From an uncultured Caproiciproducens sp. (GTDB lineage Bacteria; Bacillota; Clostridia; Oscillospirales; Acutalibacteraceae): a stretch of DNA of 64,000 nt. Below are positions 17,801 to 26,523 of the stretch, piece by piece. The stretch lies in contig NZ_OY761810.1 of the NCBI RefSeq assembly GCF_963664915.1, positions 3,052,661-3,116,660 on the forward strand. The letters are read 5' to 3'. Numbering within the stretch: the stretch's first letter is position 1; every line of letters starts with the position of its first letter. The position numbers were made by a program, and so were the translations under genes. The notes under the pieces are model-generated. The model ran no database searches. It worked only from the letters and a program-made list of their open reading frames with translations, and was not told the origin of the DNA.

Positions 17801-17926
17801 GCAGTAGTAGGCAGTTACATCACCACTCTCCGCCGCGAAAGCGGTAACACCTGTGGCTTGTACCATGCCAAACAACATGGCAAGGGAAAGAACCAGAGAC
17901 AGCGCTTTGTGTGTAATCATTTTCAT
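14840..17926 (-). CDS. BspA-type leucine-rich-repeat surface protein
   Basis: Secreted 1028-residue protein, probably an adhesin. Signal peptide MKMITHKALSLVLSLAMLFG ends near AFAAE. Residues about 30-580 are LRR_5 repeats of 23 residues, with a central run of six nearly identical units (NVSSIGD.AF..CTGLTGITIPN). Then come an Ig-like module (about 600-695), a 'bacterial repeat' module with TILIDHDITGGSITASPTAA (about 695-770), a Ser/Asn-rich linker and a C-terminal beta-rich domain. No LPxTG or SLH motif is seen. A DUF2442 gene and a large LuxR regulator lie upstream. Confidence 0.9.
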   Translation of the reverse strand: MKMITHKALSLVLSLAMLFGMVQATGVTAFAAESGDVTAYYCDSGLFKDSNCTHIIDYNNMTFRSTITKAEIKVGTTAIEEMALANCTDLKSIEIPSSVKSIDGWAFDHCERLSDITFLGNSELDFIGKCAFQSCYCLKNISIPSSVQTITDEAFHICYGLTSVTITSNIKTISASSFLLCANLKNFYIIGDKIPDHLPLSQNTFLFKDNGSNYEMTNYYGNKSGIEIPTELYGKSINPAIDESKLKSSSITAYYNGSGLYKESTYSTLIDADDGYRNIISDINFFNGITTIGDYAFVGCTGLTSITIPESISSIGSAAFASSGLTSIELNSKLESIGKFAFRYCTGLTSLRIPDSVKTISDTAFADCENLTKLVVDSANLNYAAVDGVLYSHDKNTLKCFPGGKTGEYKIPLNVSSIGDYAFMGCTGLTGITIPNNVSSIGDFAFMGCTGLTGITIPNNVSSIGDSTFYNCTGLTGITIPNNVSSIGDSAFMSCTGLTGITIPNNVSSIGDFAFMGCTGLTGITIPNNVSSIGDSTFYNCTGLNYVVIKGTISTLGYSCFDKGQNGSGLLFYVPSEKKDDYTKMLLYSNVTGVTTAEIKTIPNVTAFEPLQGKTVPNGTALNDLELPKTLEATVDGTKKTVNDVIWTPDITYNPTIAGNHAFTAVLPSYYDVTTVLPKMTVTVAAKPANTHTILIDHDITGGSITASPTAAKVGDTISLTIIPNTGKQLVSGSLKYSCGGKNYNITSSSFIMTDSDVTITAQFETKPSDNGSSNHHNSNNSSGKNSAAPTSAADLSTGAAADLSGVTLPAGVTGINLNVTKKDTSGKSDQQAANFSRALLANPKSGVIGNPVVYNMELLDQNGSVTSGAGKIKITMPVPAGLRGTPHVLRYEQAEAFTDMGAKLENGMLVFETDRLGYFAAAGVGDSITLDTTNYIMPVNGNYEIGLRISGTRGTYVKVYSSNNKIANVTKLKNGNYRVNGAELGVAYIMYDVYDNKSKLLTHASVRVDVKTGIHPHGDSTRQIGIY
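16308..16690 (-). repeat. Tandem 69-bp repeats within the LRR gene
   Basis: About five and a half copies of a 69-bp unit, each containing GAGGATACGTTATTGGGAAT on the + strand, differ only in the bases coding the AF/STFYN/SAFMS variable positions. Near identity at the DNA level implies recent duplication or gene conversion. Confidence 0.9.
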
Positions 17927-17971
17927 GTTTAATTTCTCCTTATATGGGAATATTGTGTTATATACTGCTTT

Positions 17972-18220
17972 TCAATCTCTGAGTGCAAACAGAATATTAT
18001 CTACGGTAAGTCTTGCAGGAATCACGGTTTGCTTTTCCTCTTTCCAGTAAACGGCTTTGTCCTCAAACCAGATATCCTTAAAATGCTTAATATCATGAAG
18101 GCTTGAAAAAGGCATCGTCTTGATGATTTCCTGCATGTTAAACAGTATTTTGTTGCCATGTTCAAACTCAATCAAAATTGTAAAATTATCATTTGGCGTT
18201 ACACCGATTATTTTGCTCAT
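17972..18220 (-). CDS. DUF2442 protein
   Basis: 82-residue protein of the DUF2442 family: PNDNFTILIEFEHGNKILFNM, then a central FKDIWFEDKAVYW and C-terminal LTVDNILFALRD. ATG 18220 is preceded by AGGAGGTAAGAGC. Members are small and often paired with DUF4160 proteins in toxin-antitoxin-like loci, but no DUF4160 gene is present here. Function is unknown. Leftward, it precedes the BspA-like gene by 45 bases and could share its transcript. Confidence 0.8.
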   Translation of the reverse strand: MSKIIGVTPNDNFTILIEFEHGNKILFNMQEIIKTMPFSSLHDIKHFKDIWFEDKAVYWKEEKQTVIPARLTVDNILFALRD

Positions 18221-18251
18221 TGTGCTCTTACCTCCTTTTAAGTGAAAAATA

Positions 18252-18277
18252 TGCCCTGTATATCATTATACAGGGCA
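18252..18277. promoter_or_regulatory. 26-bp palindrome between divergent genes
   Basis: TGCCCTGTATA / TATACAGGGCA arms (18252-18262 and 18267-18277) around TCAT. It lies between the DUF2442 gene and the LuxR-type gene and could be an operator or a transcript hairpin. Confidence 0.55.
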
Positions 18278-18354
18278 CAATATTTTTTGTGTATCTCCCA
18301 TATGGGGGATTTTTTGTTAAAAATTAAATATTTTTCTGATTTTTAAGATATATT

Positions 18355-18383
18355 TTGTCAGGACTTAATTTTCTTGATATAAT
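18355..18383 (+). promoter_or_regulatory. Promoter of the LAL regulator
   Basis: TTGTCA (18355-18360), 17 bp, TATAAT (18378-18383), about 45 bases before the start codon. Confidence 0.7.
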
Positions 18384-18428
18384 ATTCTGTAAGAAAAACA
18401 TCTTGCAAAAGTAAAGAGGCAATCCGTT

Positions 18429-20927
18429 ATGAAAAAATCAAAGATACTAAACAGAAAACGTATATTTAGCGACCTGTCAGCCGTTTATGATTTTCCGCTT
18501 ACCATTGTGGAAGCACCCATGGGTTTTGGAAAGACAACGGCGGTCAAAAGTTTTTTCACTTCGGAGAAACAGGAACCGCAATGGGTTACGTTCCGAAACT
18601 CCGACAATTCCTCCGCGCTTTTTTGGGATGCATTTGCAAGCAAAATAAGCGAAAGAGACGAAAATGCGGGAGCCGCTTTAAAGAGCCTCGGGTTCCCATT
18701 GGATGCTTCCAGCATGGATAAAATCCTTTCTGTACTAAGTGACCTTACCATTCAAAACAAAATCATGTTCGTAATGGATGATTATCATCTTTCGCAAAAT
18801 CTGCAGTTAAATAAGTTCATTTTACAGCTTGCCCAGGAAGAGATCACCGGTCTTCATATGATCGTCATTACGAGGGACACAACGGATTTTGATTTTGTCG
18901 AGCTGCTCGCAAAGGAACTGTGCTATGTGGTATCCCGGCAGAAACTGAAATTCACCGAAGACGAAGTTGGGGATTATTGCCGGATGATGATGGCTGATAT
19001 ATCGCTGCCAGACCTTACGGAAATCTGCGAATATACCGGCGGTTGGGTTTCTTTTATCTATCTGATTTTGCTTGGATTAGAACAAGGTATCCCCGTTGGT
19101 ATGAGCGGAACGATTGATGAGTTGATCGAAAAAGCGTTATTTAATACTTATGACAGTGCGATTCAGGTCTTTCTGCTCAGGCTTTCCATCATGGATGAAT
19201 TTACGGCAGAACAGGCAGGATTTGTCACAAGAAATGAAAATACTGCTGCAATTCTCAGAAGGCTTAGCCGTAAAAATGCTTTTGTTTTTTTTGATGAAGC
19301 AAATAAAATTTATAAGATACATAACGTTCTTCTGGATTTTTTGCGGATGAAACAAAATTTCAGTGCCGAAACAATACAAGAATTATATGGGCGGCTTGGC
19401 GATTGGTATCTTGAAAAGGAAGATTTTTCGAATGCCTATGCCTGTTTGTATCGTGCCGGTCAATCGGAACGGATTCTTTCTCTTTTGAATGAGCCGAAGA
19501 ATATTAGAAATAAGTTACCCGATTTTGAAGGCGAGGACGAAATGTTTAACTGTGTTCCGAAGGAACAGCTGTTTCAGTATCCGCTCGCTTATTTGCAGCA
19601 TATATTCCTTTCCTTGATTAGTGGGAAAATGAATTCGACGTTAAGCTGGGTTGAGCGGCTGGATGAGCTTCAGAACTACTATGAAGGAATTGACTGCGTC
19701 GATGATGAGTATCCCAACAGGATCATAGCTGAAATATATGTTACCCGGGTATTTACGCTCTTCAATCATGCAGACAAAATTTTAACAGCCTTTAAAAAGG
19801 TTGTTAAAATATTAAAAGGGCAGCAATCCTATTTAGCGCTTCCAAGCAATGTTTATACATTTGGCTCTCCCCATTATCTATATCTCTATTTTCGTAGGGA
19901 AGGCAGCTTTACGAATCTAAAAGATTCACTTTCCCAAAGCGTTGGATATTCTCAGTTTTCAAACGGCTGCGGCGAAGGAAGCGATTCGTTATCTGCTGCG
20001 GAATACGCGCTTGAAACCGGCGATTGGAACAACGTTGAGTTAAACAACACAAAAGCGATATTAAAAGCAGAAACAAAAAATCAGACTAGCATAATAATAT
20101 GTGCCAAATTCTGTCTTGCACGGTTTCAAATTTATCAGGGCAAAGTTTTGGAAGCGATTGAACTGTTGGGGCAGTTGGAAAAGGATATTGAAAGCACAAA
20201 TTTTCCCGCCTATCATTCAACCTTTGACATGTGCAGGGGATATCTTTATTCATGCCTTGGTCAACCGGAAAAAATTCCATTCTGGCTGCAAACAGGTGAT
20301 ATGGCCACTGCTACTTTGTATTATCAAGGAGTAGGATTTAATTATTTGGTTTATGGAAAGGCTTTAATGGCCTCCGGACGATATACGGAGCTTGAAGTAC
20401 AGATAGAGAGCTTTCAAAAGCAGTTCTCTTTGTACAGCAATCAGCTTGGGCTTATTCAAAACTATATTTTTCTGGCGGTTGCCAATTATCATTTGTATGG
20501 AATAGATGTGGGAACTGTGGCTTTGGAAAAGGGGCTTTTTCAGGCTCAGAACGACAATCTGGTTATGCCTTTTATTGAAACCGCGATTTATATTCTAAAA
20601 ATGGTTGAAGTGATTGCTGAGAAATACCCGAACAACGCCTACATACAACGCATTCTTTCCGGCTGCCACCAATATGAACAACATGCCAAATCTGTCAGCT
20701 ATGAGGTGGTCGCTCTGTCGCAGCGCGAGCTTAGCGTACTATCGCTCGCGGCTGAAGGTTTGAGGAGAAAGGAAATTGCAGCTCGTTTATTTATATCTGA
20801 GGGAACCGTAAAAACACATTATAAAAATATATATGAAAAGCTGGAAGCAAGTGGTAAGGTGGAAGCAATCAAAATTGCCCAAGCCCGGGGGTACATTGCG
20901 TCTAATCTGTCTGTTAGCAAGATATAG
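18429..20927 (+). CDS. Large ATP-binding LuxR-family (LAL/MalT-like) regulator
   Basis: 832-residue transcription regulator. The N-terminal STAND ATPase has Walker A APMGFGKTTAVKSF and Walker B-like KIMFVMDDYHLS; the middle is helical repeats that usually bind an inducer; the C-terminus is a LuxR HTH: LSQRELSVLSLAAEGLRRKE, IAARLFISEGTVKTHYKNIY, EKL. Start ATG has AGAGG 9 bases upstream. It stands divergently from the DUF2442/BspA-like genes, the usual place for a regulator of neighbours; that target is inferred. Confidence 0.92.
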   Translation: MKKSKILNRKRIFSDLSAVYDFPLTIVEAPMGFGKTTAVKSFFTSEKQEPQWVTFRNSDNSSALFWDAFASKISERDENAGAALKSLGFPLDASSMDKILSVLSDLTIQNKIMFVMDDYHLSQNLQLNKFILQLAQEEITGLHMIVITRDTTDFDFVELLAKELCYVVSRQKLKFTEDEVGDYCRMMMADISLPDLTEICEYTGGWVSFIYLILLGLEQGIPVGMSGTIDELIEKALFNTYDSAIQVFLLRLSIMDEFTAEQAGFVTRNENTAAILRRLSRKNAFVFFDEANKIYKIHNVLLDFLRMKQNFSAETIQELYGRLGDWYLEKEDFSNAYACLYRAGQSERILSLLNEPKNIRNKLPDFEGEDEMFNCVPKEQLFQYPLAYLQHIFLSLISGKMNSTLSWVERLDELQNYYEGIDCVDDEYPNRIIAEIYVTRVFTLFNHADKILTAFKKVVKILKGQQSYLALPSNVYTFGSPHYLYLYFRREGSFTNLKDSLSQSVGYSQFSNGCGEGSDSLSAAEYALETGDWNNVELNNTKAILKAETKNQTSIIICAKFCLARFQIYQGKVLEAIELLGQLEKDIESTNFPAYHSTFDMCRGYLYSCLGQPEKIPFWLQTGDMATATLYYQGVGFNYLVYGKALMASGRYTELEVQIESFQKQFSLYSNQLGLIQNYIFLAVANYHLYGIDVGTVALEKGLFQAQNDNLVMPFIETAIYILKMVEVIAEKYPNNAYIQRILSGCHQYEQHAKSVSYEVVALSQRELSVLSLAAEGLRRKEIAARLFISEGTVKTHYKNIYEKLEASGKVEAIKIAQARGYIASNLSVSKI

Positions 20928-21158
20928 AGCAAACCACGTGCCGAGAGACAATCCTTCTGGCTCTTCGATGCCGTCTTTGAATTTGAAGGTGAATTTCATA
21001 GTCAAGTGAACAATTGAACATTCTACCTTAACATTCCGCAAACCTCGTCAAACTCAGCAGCCAAAAGGTCTTCTGTTATGATGACAAAAGAGCCATTTTA
21101 TAATATAATATAGATATGAAATCTGAACGAAATTACATATGGAATGGAAGAGGATATT

Positions 21159-22286
21159 ATGAACGAAAAAGAAATTTCAGAAATTCGTCGCCGCTACCGT
21201 CCGGATAAGAGCAATATTGCTCGGATACGTGGCTGCTACGTTAACGATCAGAAGGAAATTGTTTCAGAGTTTAGTCAGCCGCTCAGTTTAATGCCTCAGG
21301 AAGAATCCGAAGAGCTTTTGTCAATTCTAAAAAAGACGCTCTCCGGAACGATTGGAAAGAACCTGATAAACATCGAATTTGCAACGCAGCAAGTCCTAGA
21401 GGGTGAGGAACATAAGTTACTCATGGCACTCAGAGATTCATCGCTGGGTGATGATGGCGCTGTGCAGGAATTCTACGGGCGCGTGATTCAGACACTCAAC
21501 ATGCAAGGTAATTATCTGATTCTTTTGGCTTATGATAAATATGACGTTCCTTACTATGCAAAAGATGGAGAAAAGCAAGACGATTCTTCAGAAGTATTTT
21601 CGTACTTTCTGTGCAGCATCTGTCCCGTAAAATTGACAAAGCCGGCGCTTGGTTTCTTTGTTTCCGAAAATCAGTTCCGAAACATTACGGCAGACTGGAT
21701 TGTATCGGCGCCTGAACTTGGATTCATGTTTCCGGCTTTCGACGATCGCAGCGCCAACATTTATAACGCTGTCTACTACTCCCGTGACATCGCGGAGAAC
21801 CACGTGGAATTTATTGATACTGTGTTCAAAACTGCAGTTCCAATGCCTGCCGCTGCGCAGAAAGAGACCTTCCAATCCATTTTAGGGGGTACCGTTGCCG
21901 AGGATTGCAGCTTCAACGTTGTGCAGACGGTTCAAGGGCAATTATCCGAAATGATTGAAGAACACAAAACAAATAAAGAGGATGATCCACTGGTCATTAC
22001 CAAGAGAACGGTAAAGGGGATTCTGGAATCCTGCGGCGTTTCTGAATCCCGTGTAACTGCATTTGAAGAAAAATATGATACCGAGTTTGGAGCCGACACA
22101 GAGATCAGCCCGCAGAATGTTATTGATACCAAACAATTAGAAGTTCGCACACCCGATGTGACAATTCGTGTAAATTCGGAGCGCAGCAACTTGGTTGAAA
22201 CACGGATCATCGACGGCACAAAATATATTTTAATCCGTGCAGACGAAGGCGTCGAGGTAAACGGTGTGAACATTAATATTTCGTAG
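21159..22286 (+). CDS. DUF4317 protein
   Basis: Protein of about 375 residues starting at ATG 21159 (GAAGAGGA 4-5 bases upstream). It begins MNEKEISEIRRRYRPDKSNI and has RIRGCYVNDQKEIVSEF, features of the DUF4317 family common in gut Clostridia. No catalytic motif or membrane span is evident. Function is unknown. It is flanked by intergenic sequence on both sides and appears monocistronic. Confidence 0.85.
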   Translation: MNEKEISEIRRRYRPDKSNIARIRGCYVNDQKEIVSEFSQPLSLMPQEESEELLSILKKTLSGTIGKNLINIEFATQQVLEGEEHKLLMALRDSSLGDDGAVQEFYGRVIQTLNMQGNYLILLAYDKYDVPYYAKDGEKQDDSSEVFSYFLCSICPVKLTKPALGFFVSENQFRNITADWIVSAPELGFMFPAFDDRSANIYNAVYYSRDIAENHVEFIDTVFKTAVPMPAAAQKETFQSILGGTVAEDCSFNVVQTVQGQLSEMIEEHKTNKEDDPLVITKRTVKGILESCGVSESRVTAFEEKYDTEFGADTEISPQNVIDTKQLEVRTPDVTIRVNSERSNLVETRIIDGTKYILIRADEGVEVNGVNINIS

Positions 22287-22302
22287 TAGCACTTTTAATC
22301 GA

Positions 22303-22425
22303 GTAAACCAAGGGTCTCCGCCCCGAGCCGCTCACGGAACCGAACGTGAAAATCGCCCTGTAAACGGTATGCTTGTCTTACTTCTAAATCGAGTGACGTA
22401 TTGAAAACTACAAAGGGCGCATGTA
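22303..22425 (-). repeat. Dispersed ~100-bp repeat, copy 1 (partial)
   Basis: Segment with CCGAACGTG, AAACGGTATGC, TTACTTCTAAATC, ATTGAAAACTACAA and GCATGT, also present near 26570, 36071 and 39319. The CGGAACCGAACGTGAAA part is reminiscent of the conserved GAACCGTACGTGA element of group II introns, so an intron remnant is possible. Confidence 0.5.
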
Positions 22426-22432
22426 TGTTGAA

Positions 22433-23398
22433 TTACGACCTTCTGCTTTCTCCATTACGAATGTCTATCAAAGTTTCAATGAATAAGTTAGGCTGATCTA
22501 TCATTGTCATATGTCCAGCGTTAGGTATTAAATATATTTTTTTACGCGGTGCATTGATTTTTTCAAAATACTCTTCAGAAATAATATGAGGGGTTTGCCA
22601 ATCATTTTCACCTAAAATATAATAAATTGGCACTTTATATTCTGCCGACTCTGATCTTATATCAAATTTACTCCAAAATTCTATTACTTCATTATTAAGT
22701 TTATCCATCTTCATCAAAGCGGTAATATCTGATAACTTGAAAATAGGACTTTTAATTAAAGCTAGTATCGCAGAAGTATTTCCTGTAGCAGCTAAATTAT
22801 ATTTACCTTGAACAGCACGTAATTTCGCAGATTTATTCTTAAAGGCAATACCATGGTTGTCGCCTGGATAATCTCCCAAAGCTTCAAGCTCTCTTAATGA
22901 TTTTTTATCATTGGCCTGTAAAGCTAATTCTTTTACCTTTTCGTAACCGACACGCTCATTTTCAAACATGTTTATAACTTGCCCAGTTCCGATATAATAG
23001 GATATTTCCTCTGGATGTTTTTTTACAAATATGCTTCCTAAGATAGTTCCCCACGAATGTCCAAATAAAATAATTTTTTGCTTATGATATTTCCCTTTTA
23101 TGTATCGGATAATTTCCAATAAATCCTCTTCCAATAAATTAATCGTAGGGCATTGATCTGGATTTTTAGTAAACGTTTTTCCGGCGCCGCGCTGATCCCA
23201 GTGAACTACTGTAAAAAGTTCTTCCCACTTTTCTTGAAAAATATAGGAAAGCGTTGATTCTGCAAAACCAGGGCCACCGTGCAAAAACAGAATTACTGGA
23301 TTATCATACTTTGTTCCAGCATGAAATAAGTACTGGTCAATTCCGTTGATATGTGCATATTCTTCAAAATAAATCAATCTATTGGATTTGTTTTTCAA
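22433..23398 (-). CDS. Alpha/beta hydrolase, proline iminopeptidase-like (S33)
   Basis: 321-residue cytoplasmic hydrolase. LFLHGGPGFAEST is the oxyanion HGGPG of proline iminopeptidases, VHWDQRGAGKT follows, and GHSWGT holds the nucleophile Ser; a late NAGHMT supplies the His. Start is TTG 23398 with AAAGGAAG 9 bases upstream, overlapping the marR end by 20 bases, so the regulator and enzyme are one operon. Substrate may be N-terminal-proline peptides or another amide/ester; the regulator suggests a xenobiotic or antibiotic-like inducer. Confidence 0.88.
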   Translation of the reverse strand: MKNKSNRLIYFEEYAHINGIDQYLFHAGTKYDNPVILFLHGGPGFAESTLSYIFQEKWEELFTVVHWDQRGAGKTFTKNPDQCPTINLLEEDLLEIIRYIKGKYHKQKIILFGHSWGTILGSIFVKKHPEEISYYIGTGQVINMFENERVGYEKVKELALQANDKKSLRELEALGDYPGDNHGIAFKNKSAKLRAVQGKYNLAATGNTSAILALIKSPIFKLSDITALMKMDKLNNEVIEFWSKFDIRSESAEYKVPIYYILGENDWQTPHIISEEYFEKINAPRKKIYLIPNAGHMTMIDQPNLFIETLIDIRNGESRRS

Positions 23399-23960
23399 AT
23401 GATTTCGCTTCCTTTTCTATTTTTGCTCTGCTAATTTTAAATTTTTCGTTCGCTTGCAGTTGAGACTCCATAAAAGGTTCTTTAGCTCCGTAATCCATAT
23501 TTTCTTCAAAGCCATCCTGTTCAACCCCATCATAGCTGTACAGTTTTTTCAAAAGTTCCCACAGAATTTCCATATCTTGAGTAGTAAATTGCGAAAATAT
23601 GTCCGTTATGAGTCCTAATGATCGTCCTTCACAAATTAAAATAGCCTTTTGACCTAATTCCGTTATTTGCACATTAGACGCACGTTTATCCTGCTCAGAA
23701 GGTATCGTTACAACAAAACCTTTCTTCTCCATAAGAGCTATTAGTTGCTTTACGCTCTGCCTTGTAGTCCCAAGTTTTTTTGCAATATTATTATAAGTTG
23801 CTTTTCCACCAGGTAAATGTATAATCGCAGCCATCGTCATCATTTGTCTTGAGGTCAGAATTTGTAGTGACTGATCGCCTTTTACTTGAATCTTGTTAGC
23901 CAACGCGAATATAGTAGCATAAATCTGTTGCATTAAATAGAGGTCTTTTTCATAGTTCAT
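23379..23960 (-). CDS. MarR-family regulator
   Basis: 193-residue winged-helix regulator: SRQMMTMAAIIHLPGGKATYNN, IAKKLGTTRQSVKQLI recognition helix, ALMEKKGFVVTIPSEQDKRAS wing with the conserved D-R pair. It has a longer C-terminal charged tail than most MarR proteins. ATG 23960 has AAGGAGA 5 bases upstream. Divergent space upstream holds a perfect promoter framed by an inverted repeat, consistent with autorepression. Confidence 0.9.
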   Translation of the reverse strand: MNYEKDLYLMQQIYATIFALANKIQVKGDQSLQILTSRQMMTMAAIIHLPGGKATYNNIAKKLGTTRQSVKQLIALMEKKGFVVTIPSEQDKRASNVQITELGQKAILICEGRSLGLITDIFSQFTTQDMEILWELLKKLYSYDGVEQDGFEENMDYGAKEPFMESQLQANEKFKISRAKIEKEAKSFEKQIQ

Positions 23961-23983
23961 AAGAATCTCCTTTTTAATTAAGC

Positions 23984-24035
23984 AGTATATTGCATATTTT
24001 GATTATATCATAGTATATCATATTGTCAATATACT
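23984..24035 (-). promoter_or_regulatory. marR promoter with flanking inverted repeat operator
   Basis: On the - strand TTGACA (24029-24024), 16 bp, TATAAT (24007-24002). AGTATATTG (23984-23992) and CAATATACT (24027-24035) form a 9-bp inverted repeat, one half overlapping the -35 and the other just past the start site. Confidence 0.75.
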
Positions 24036-24157
24036 CATGATACAAAAAGGCCTGGGGTAGAGCATCGCCGCCTACCATCCAGACCTGCCATTTATTTTTG
24101 ATAAGCAAACAAAGTACAGCCCACGAATCGGTACTACAACCGGTTTGCGAGCTGTTT

Positions 24158-24305
24158 TTATTTCAGGGCATCCTTCCTCTGAATGGGTGTATCATTCGGA
24201 ATCGGGTAGGCATATTTCGTTCCGTCGATGAACCGCATGGTCATCACGCGGTTGTGTGTCACATCGGCGCGCTCCAGCAAGACATGCCGATTTATCAAAG
24301 TATAT
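24158..24305 (-). pseudogene. C-terminal fragment of an unrecognised protein
   Basis: About 47 codons read in one frame as LLERADVTHNRVMTMRFIDG, then TKYAYPIPNDTPIQRKDALK and a stop. No start or RBS is visible and the frame is closed upstream, so it looks like the tail of a lost gene. The rest of 23961-24339 holds the marR operator and nothing else that I can identify. Confidence 0.3.
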
Positions 24306-24339
24306 TTTTGTGTGCGCGAAAAGAAATACTGGTTAAAAT

Positions 24340-24966
24340 TTATTGATTGGTTTCCCTCAAAAGATAAGCTTCTACGGCACTCACGGTTTCTGTCAACAAT
24401 CGCTCACGATCAATTTTATTTTTTGAAAAGGCTATTTGATCGACAACCGAATTAATCAACGCAAATACGATTGCAGCTGCCGCTTCGATATCGTGCACCC
24501 GGATTTTATCCTTGTATTTTTGTAAATAGCCAAGAACGGTCTTTTCAATCTGTTCCTGCTGCTTTTCAAGCACATCTCTTACTTTCGGATTGGAGAAACT
24601 TAGAATTTGAATTTCACGGTTCAGTTCTCTTGAATCTTCGTGATTTCTGATAATATCTTCTATTATTCTTCTCAGCAATTTTTTTAGGTTTCCATTTGAA
24701 TTCTCAATTTCGCTCAAAAAAGCTTCATGTATTTGCAGAAAAGACTGATGATACCGATTTAGTATTTCTAAAAAAATCGTTTCTTTGTTAGGGAAATAGA
24801 AATAAAGATTACCTATGGAAATATTGGCAGCTTTTGCGATTTCATTGGTGCTGGTTTTATAATAGCCGTTTTGACAAAACAGTTCAAAGGCGGTATCCAG
24901 AATCTTTTCTATGGTATTTTGACTTCTTTTTTGCCTTGGTTCATGAATTTTCTTATCCTGTTCCAC
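24340..24966 (-). CDS. TetR/AcrR-family regulator
   Basis: 208-residue repressor. N-terminal HTH: RSQNTIEKILDTAFELFCQN, GYYKTSTNEIAKAANISIGN, LYFYFPNKETIF, all canonical; the C-terminal ligand-binding half is helical. Start GTG 24966 with AAAGGTAGGGG upstream. It lies 56 bases downstream of the hydrolase gene on the same strand, whose promoter carries two inverted repeats. It probably controls that operon, and so itself. Confidence 0.9.
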   Translation of the reverse strand: MEQDKKIHEPRQKRSQNTIEKILDTAFELFCQNGYYKTSTNEIAKAANISIGNLYFYFPNKETIFLEILNRYHQSFLQIHEAFLSEIENSNGNLKKLLRRIIEDIIRNHEDSRELNREIQILSFSNPKVRDVLEKQQEQIEKTVLGYLQKYKDKIRVHDIEAAAAIVFALINSVVDQIAFSKNKIDRERLLTETVSAVEAYLLRETNQ

Positions 24967-25022
24967 ATAATCGACCCCTACCTTTTATTTTAAGATAATT
25001 GGTTCCCTCTTGCAAGTAATAT

Positions 25023-26222
25023 TCACTTGTTCTTGTTGGCAGCCAATATTTTTTCGATCCAGTTAAAGATACGGTCGTTTGCATAAATCCGGCATCCTGC
25101 TTGACAATGGGCTCCTGCGTCTTCCTCATTCGTAAAATACATGTATTCTTTTGGACATTTCAAAGCATCGTATAGGATTTTAGCCTGATTGCGCCAGTCC
25201 TTTTTATCATCCTCGTTGCCTATTACAAGAACAGGACAAGCTATCTCTGAAGCAACACCTTCCAAGTAATAGGGCTCATATTTTAGTATATATTCGGCCG
25301 GATTATCAACACCAAAGGTCAAAAATCCATGCCTACATCTCCAGTCAAAAGCCACACTTGTTTTCATTAATAGGTGAGCAATCAAATTAATGACTTTTGC
25401 GTGTTTCCGTATGCCGCATAGTATTTTTTTCCGTTTTTCAGAATTCAAGCTAAGGCAGTCATAGAGCCCACCGTTTGCCACACAGGCTGAAAGCCTCTTT
25501 TCAAATGCTGCTGCGCGTGGAGCAAAATAGCCGCCAAGGCTTTCTCCCCACAAAACAATTTGATCCGAATCGACCGATGAATCTTGAAGTACAAAATCGA
25601 TTGTCGGCGAAACTGCAGTTTCATAATTATACCGGAATGGAATACCACGACGACGAATACTTTCCCCTTGCCCCGGACCGTCAAAAGCAAGGCAGTTCAT
25701 CCCGCGCTTTATTGCACTAATTCCGATCGCATATAGTTCCTCTTTTGTTCCATCATTGCCTGATATGACTATGAGCGTCGGTACAAGTTTTCCGGTATTT
25801 GCGTGATAAAAATGCCCTGGCAAGTTGTTTCCTTCAAACGGTATTTCAACCGGTTTTATATCATAAGGCCCATATTGGATTGCAAGGTTGAAACACTTTG
25901 TACTCAACTTGTTTATTTTATCCATATAATCTTTGTTACTGCCATAATTGAGATAGAATTCGGCTGTTCGGTAATAGTTAGATGCGCGAAGAAAAGATTC
26001 AGATGCACTTGTTTTAAGTCCGGAATCTAAACATTCTTCTCCGAATTTGCGAATTCGATCAGCTGTTTTTTCCCATTCAGAGCACCAGCTGGCACAGTTT
26101 CCGCTCTGAATTCTTTGGCATGTTGAGGTCACTTCGCAAATATCTGCCTGACCTGCAGGTGCGGTTGCAATTGCACGGAGTGCTTGATAATTGAAATGTT
26201 TGTTTTTACATAAAAATCCCAT
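25023..26222 (-). CDS. Alpha/beta hydrolase, FrsA/DUF1100-like
   Basis: 399-residue hydrolase with an N-terminal helical extension (to about residue 130) and an alpha/beta core: LIVISGNDGTKEEL, AFDGPGQGESIRRR, nucleophile elbow WGESLGGYFAPR, then VIGNEDDKKDW acid loop and GAHCQAG with the final His. The layout resembles the FrsA and 2,6-dihydropseudooxynicotine hydrolase group, which cleave C-C or ester bonds of small molecules. AAGAAGG precedes the ATG. TetR gene follows. Confidence 0.85.
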   Translation of the reverse strand: MGFLCKNKHFNYQALRAIATAPAGQADICEVTSTCQRIQSGNCASWCSEWEKTADRIRKFGEECLDSGLKTSASESFLRASNYYRTAEFYLNYGSNKDYMDKINKLSTKCFNLAIQYGPYDIKPVEIPFEGNNLPGHFYHANTGKLVPTLIVISGNDGTKEELYAIGISAIKRGMNCLAFDGPGQGESIRRRGIPFRYNYETAVSPTIDFVLQDSSVDSDQIVLWGESLGGYFAPRAAAFEKRLSACVANGGLYDCLSLNSEKRKKILCGIRKHAKVINLIAHLLMKTSVAFDWRCRHGFLTFGVDNPAEYILKYEPYYLEGVASEIACPVLVIGNEDDKKDWRNQAKILYDALKCPKEYMYFTNEEDAGAHCQAGCRIYANDRIFNWIEKILAANKNK

Positions 26223-26235
26223 GTAGAATACCTTC

Positions 26236-26313
26236 TTACAATATTATTAGAGCTCTTACTCTAATAATATTGTAAAAAAAATAAATTGTCAATATATATA
26301 GAGTAAATACTCT
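26236..26313 (-). promoter_or_regulatory. Hydrolase-tetR promoter with two operators
   Basis: On the - strand TTGACA (26292-26287), 17 bp, TATTAT (26269-26264). A palindrome with 17-bp perfect arms (26236-26252 and 26259-26275) covers the -10 and start site. A second repeat AGAGTA-AA-TACTCT (26300-26313) lies upstream of the -35. Both share AGAG/CTCT half sites, as expected for one TetR protein. Confidence 0.8.
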
Positions 26314-26523
26314 AAACATATCATAATTTTTTTACCAATTTGCATATACCCCCTTTTTCATTTGCATCCACCCCTGAAATTTAACGGCTATTTAGTATAA
26401 TTTTCAGTATTTTCCCTTCAAAACCAAAATATAGGTGGTCAGACGTATCCATCTGTCAGAAGCAGCAAAGGGTAAAATCTGATAACCCGCATTAGCACTG
26501 GACTTTTTGGCATAAAAAGAATC

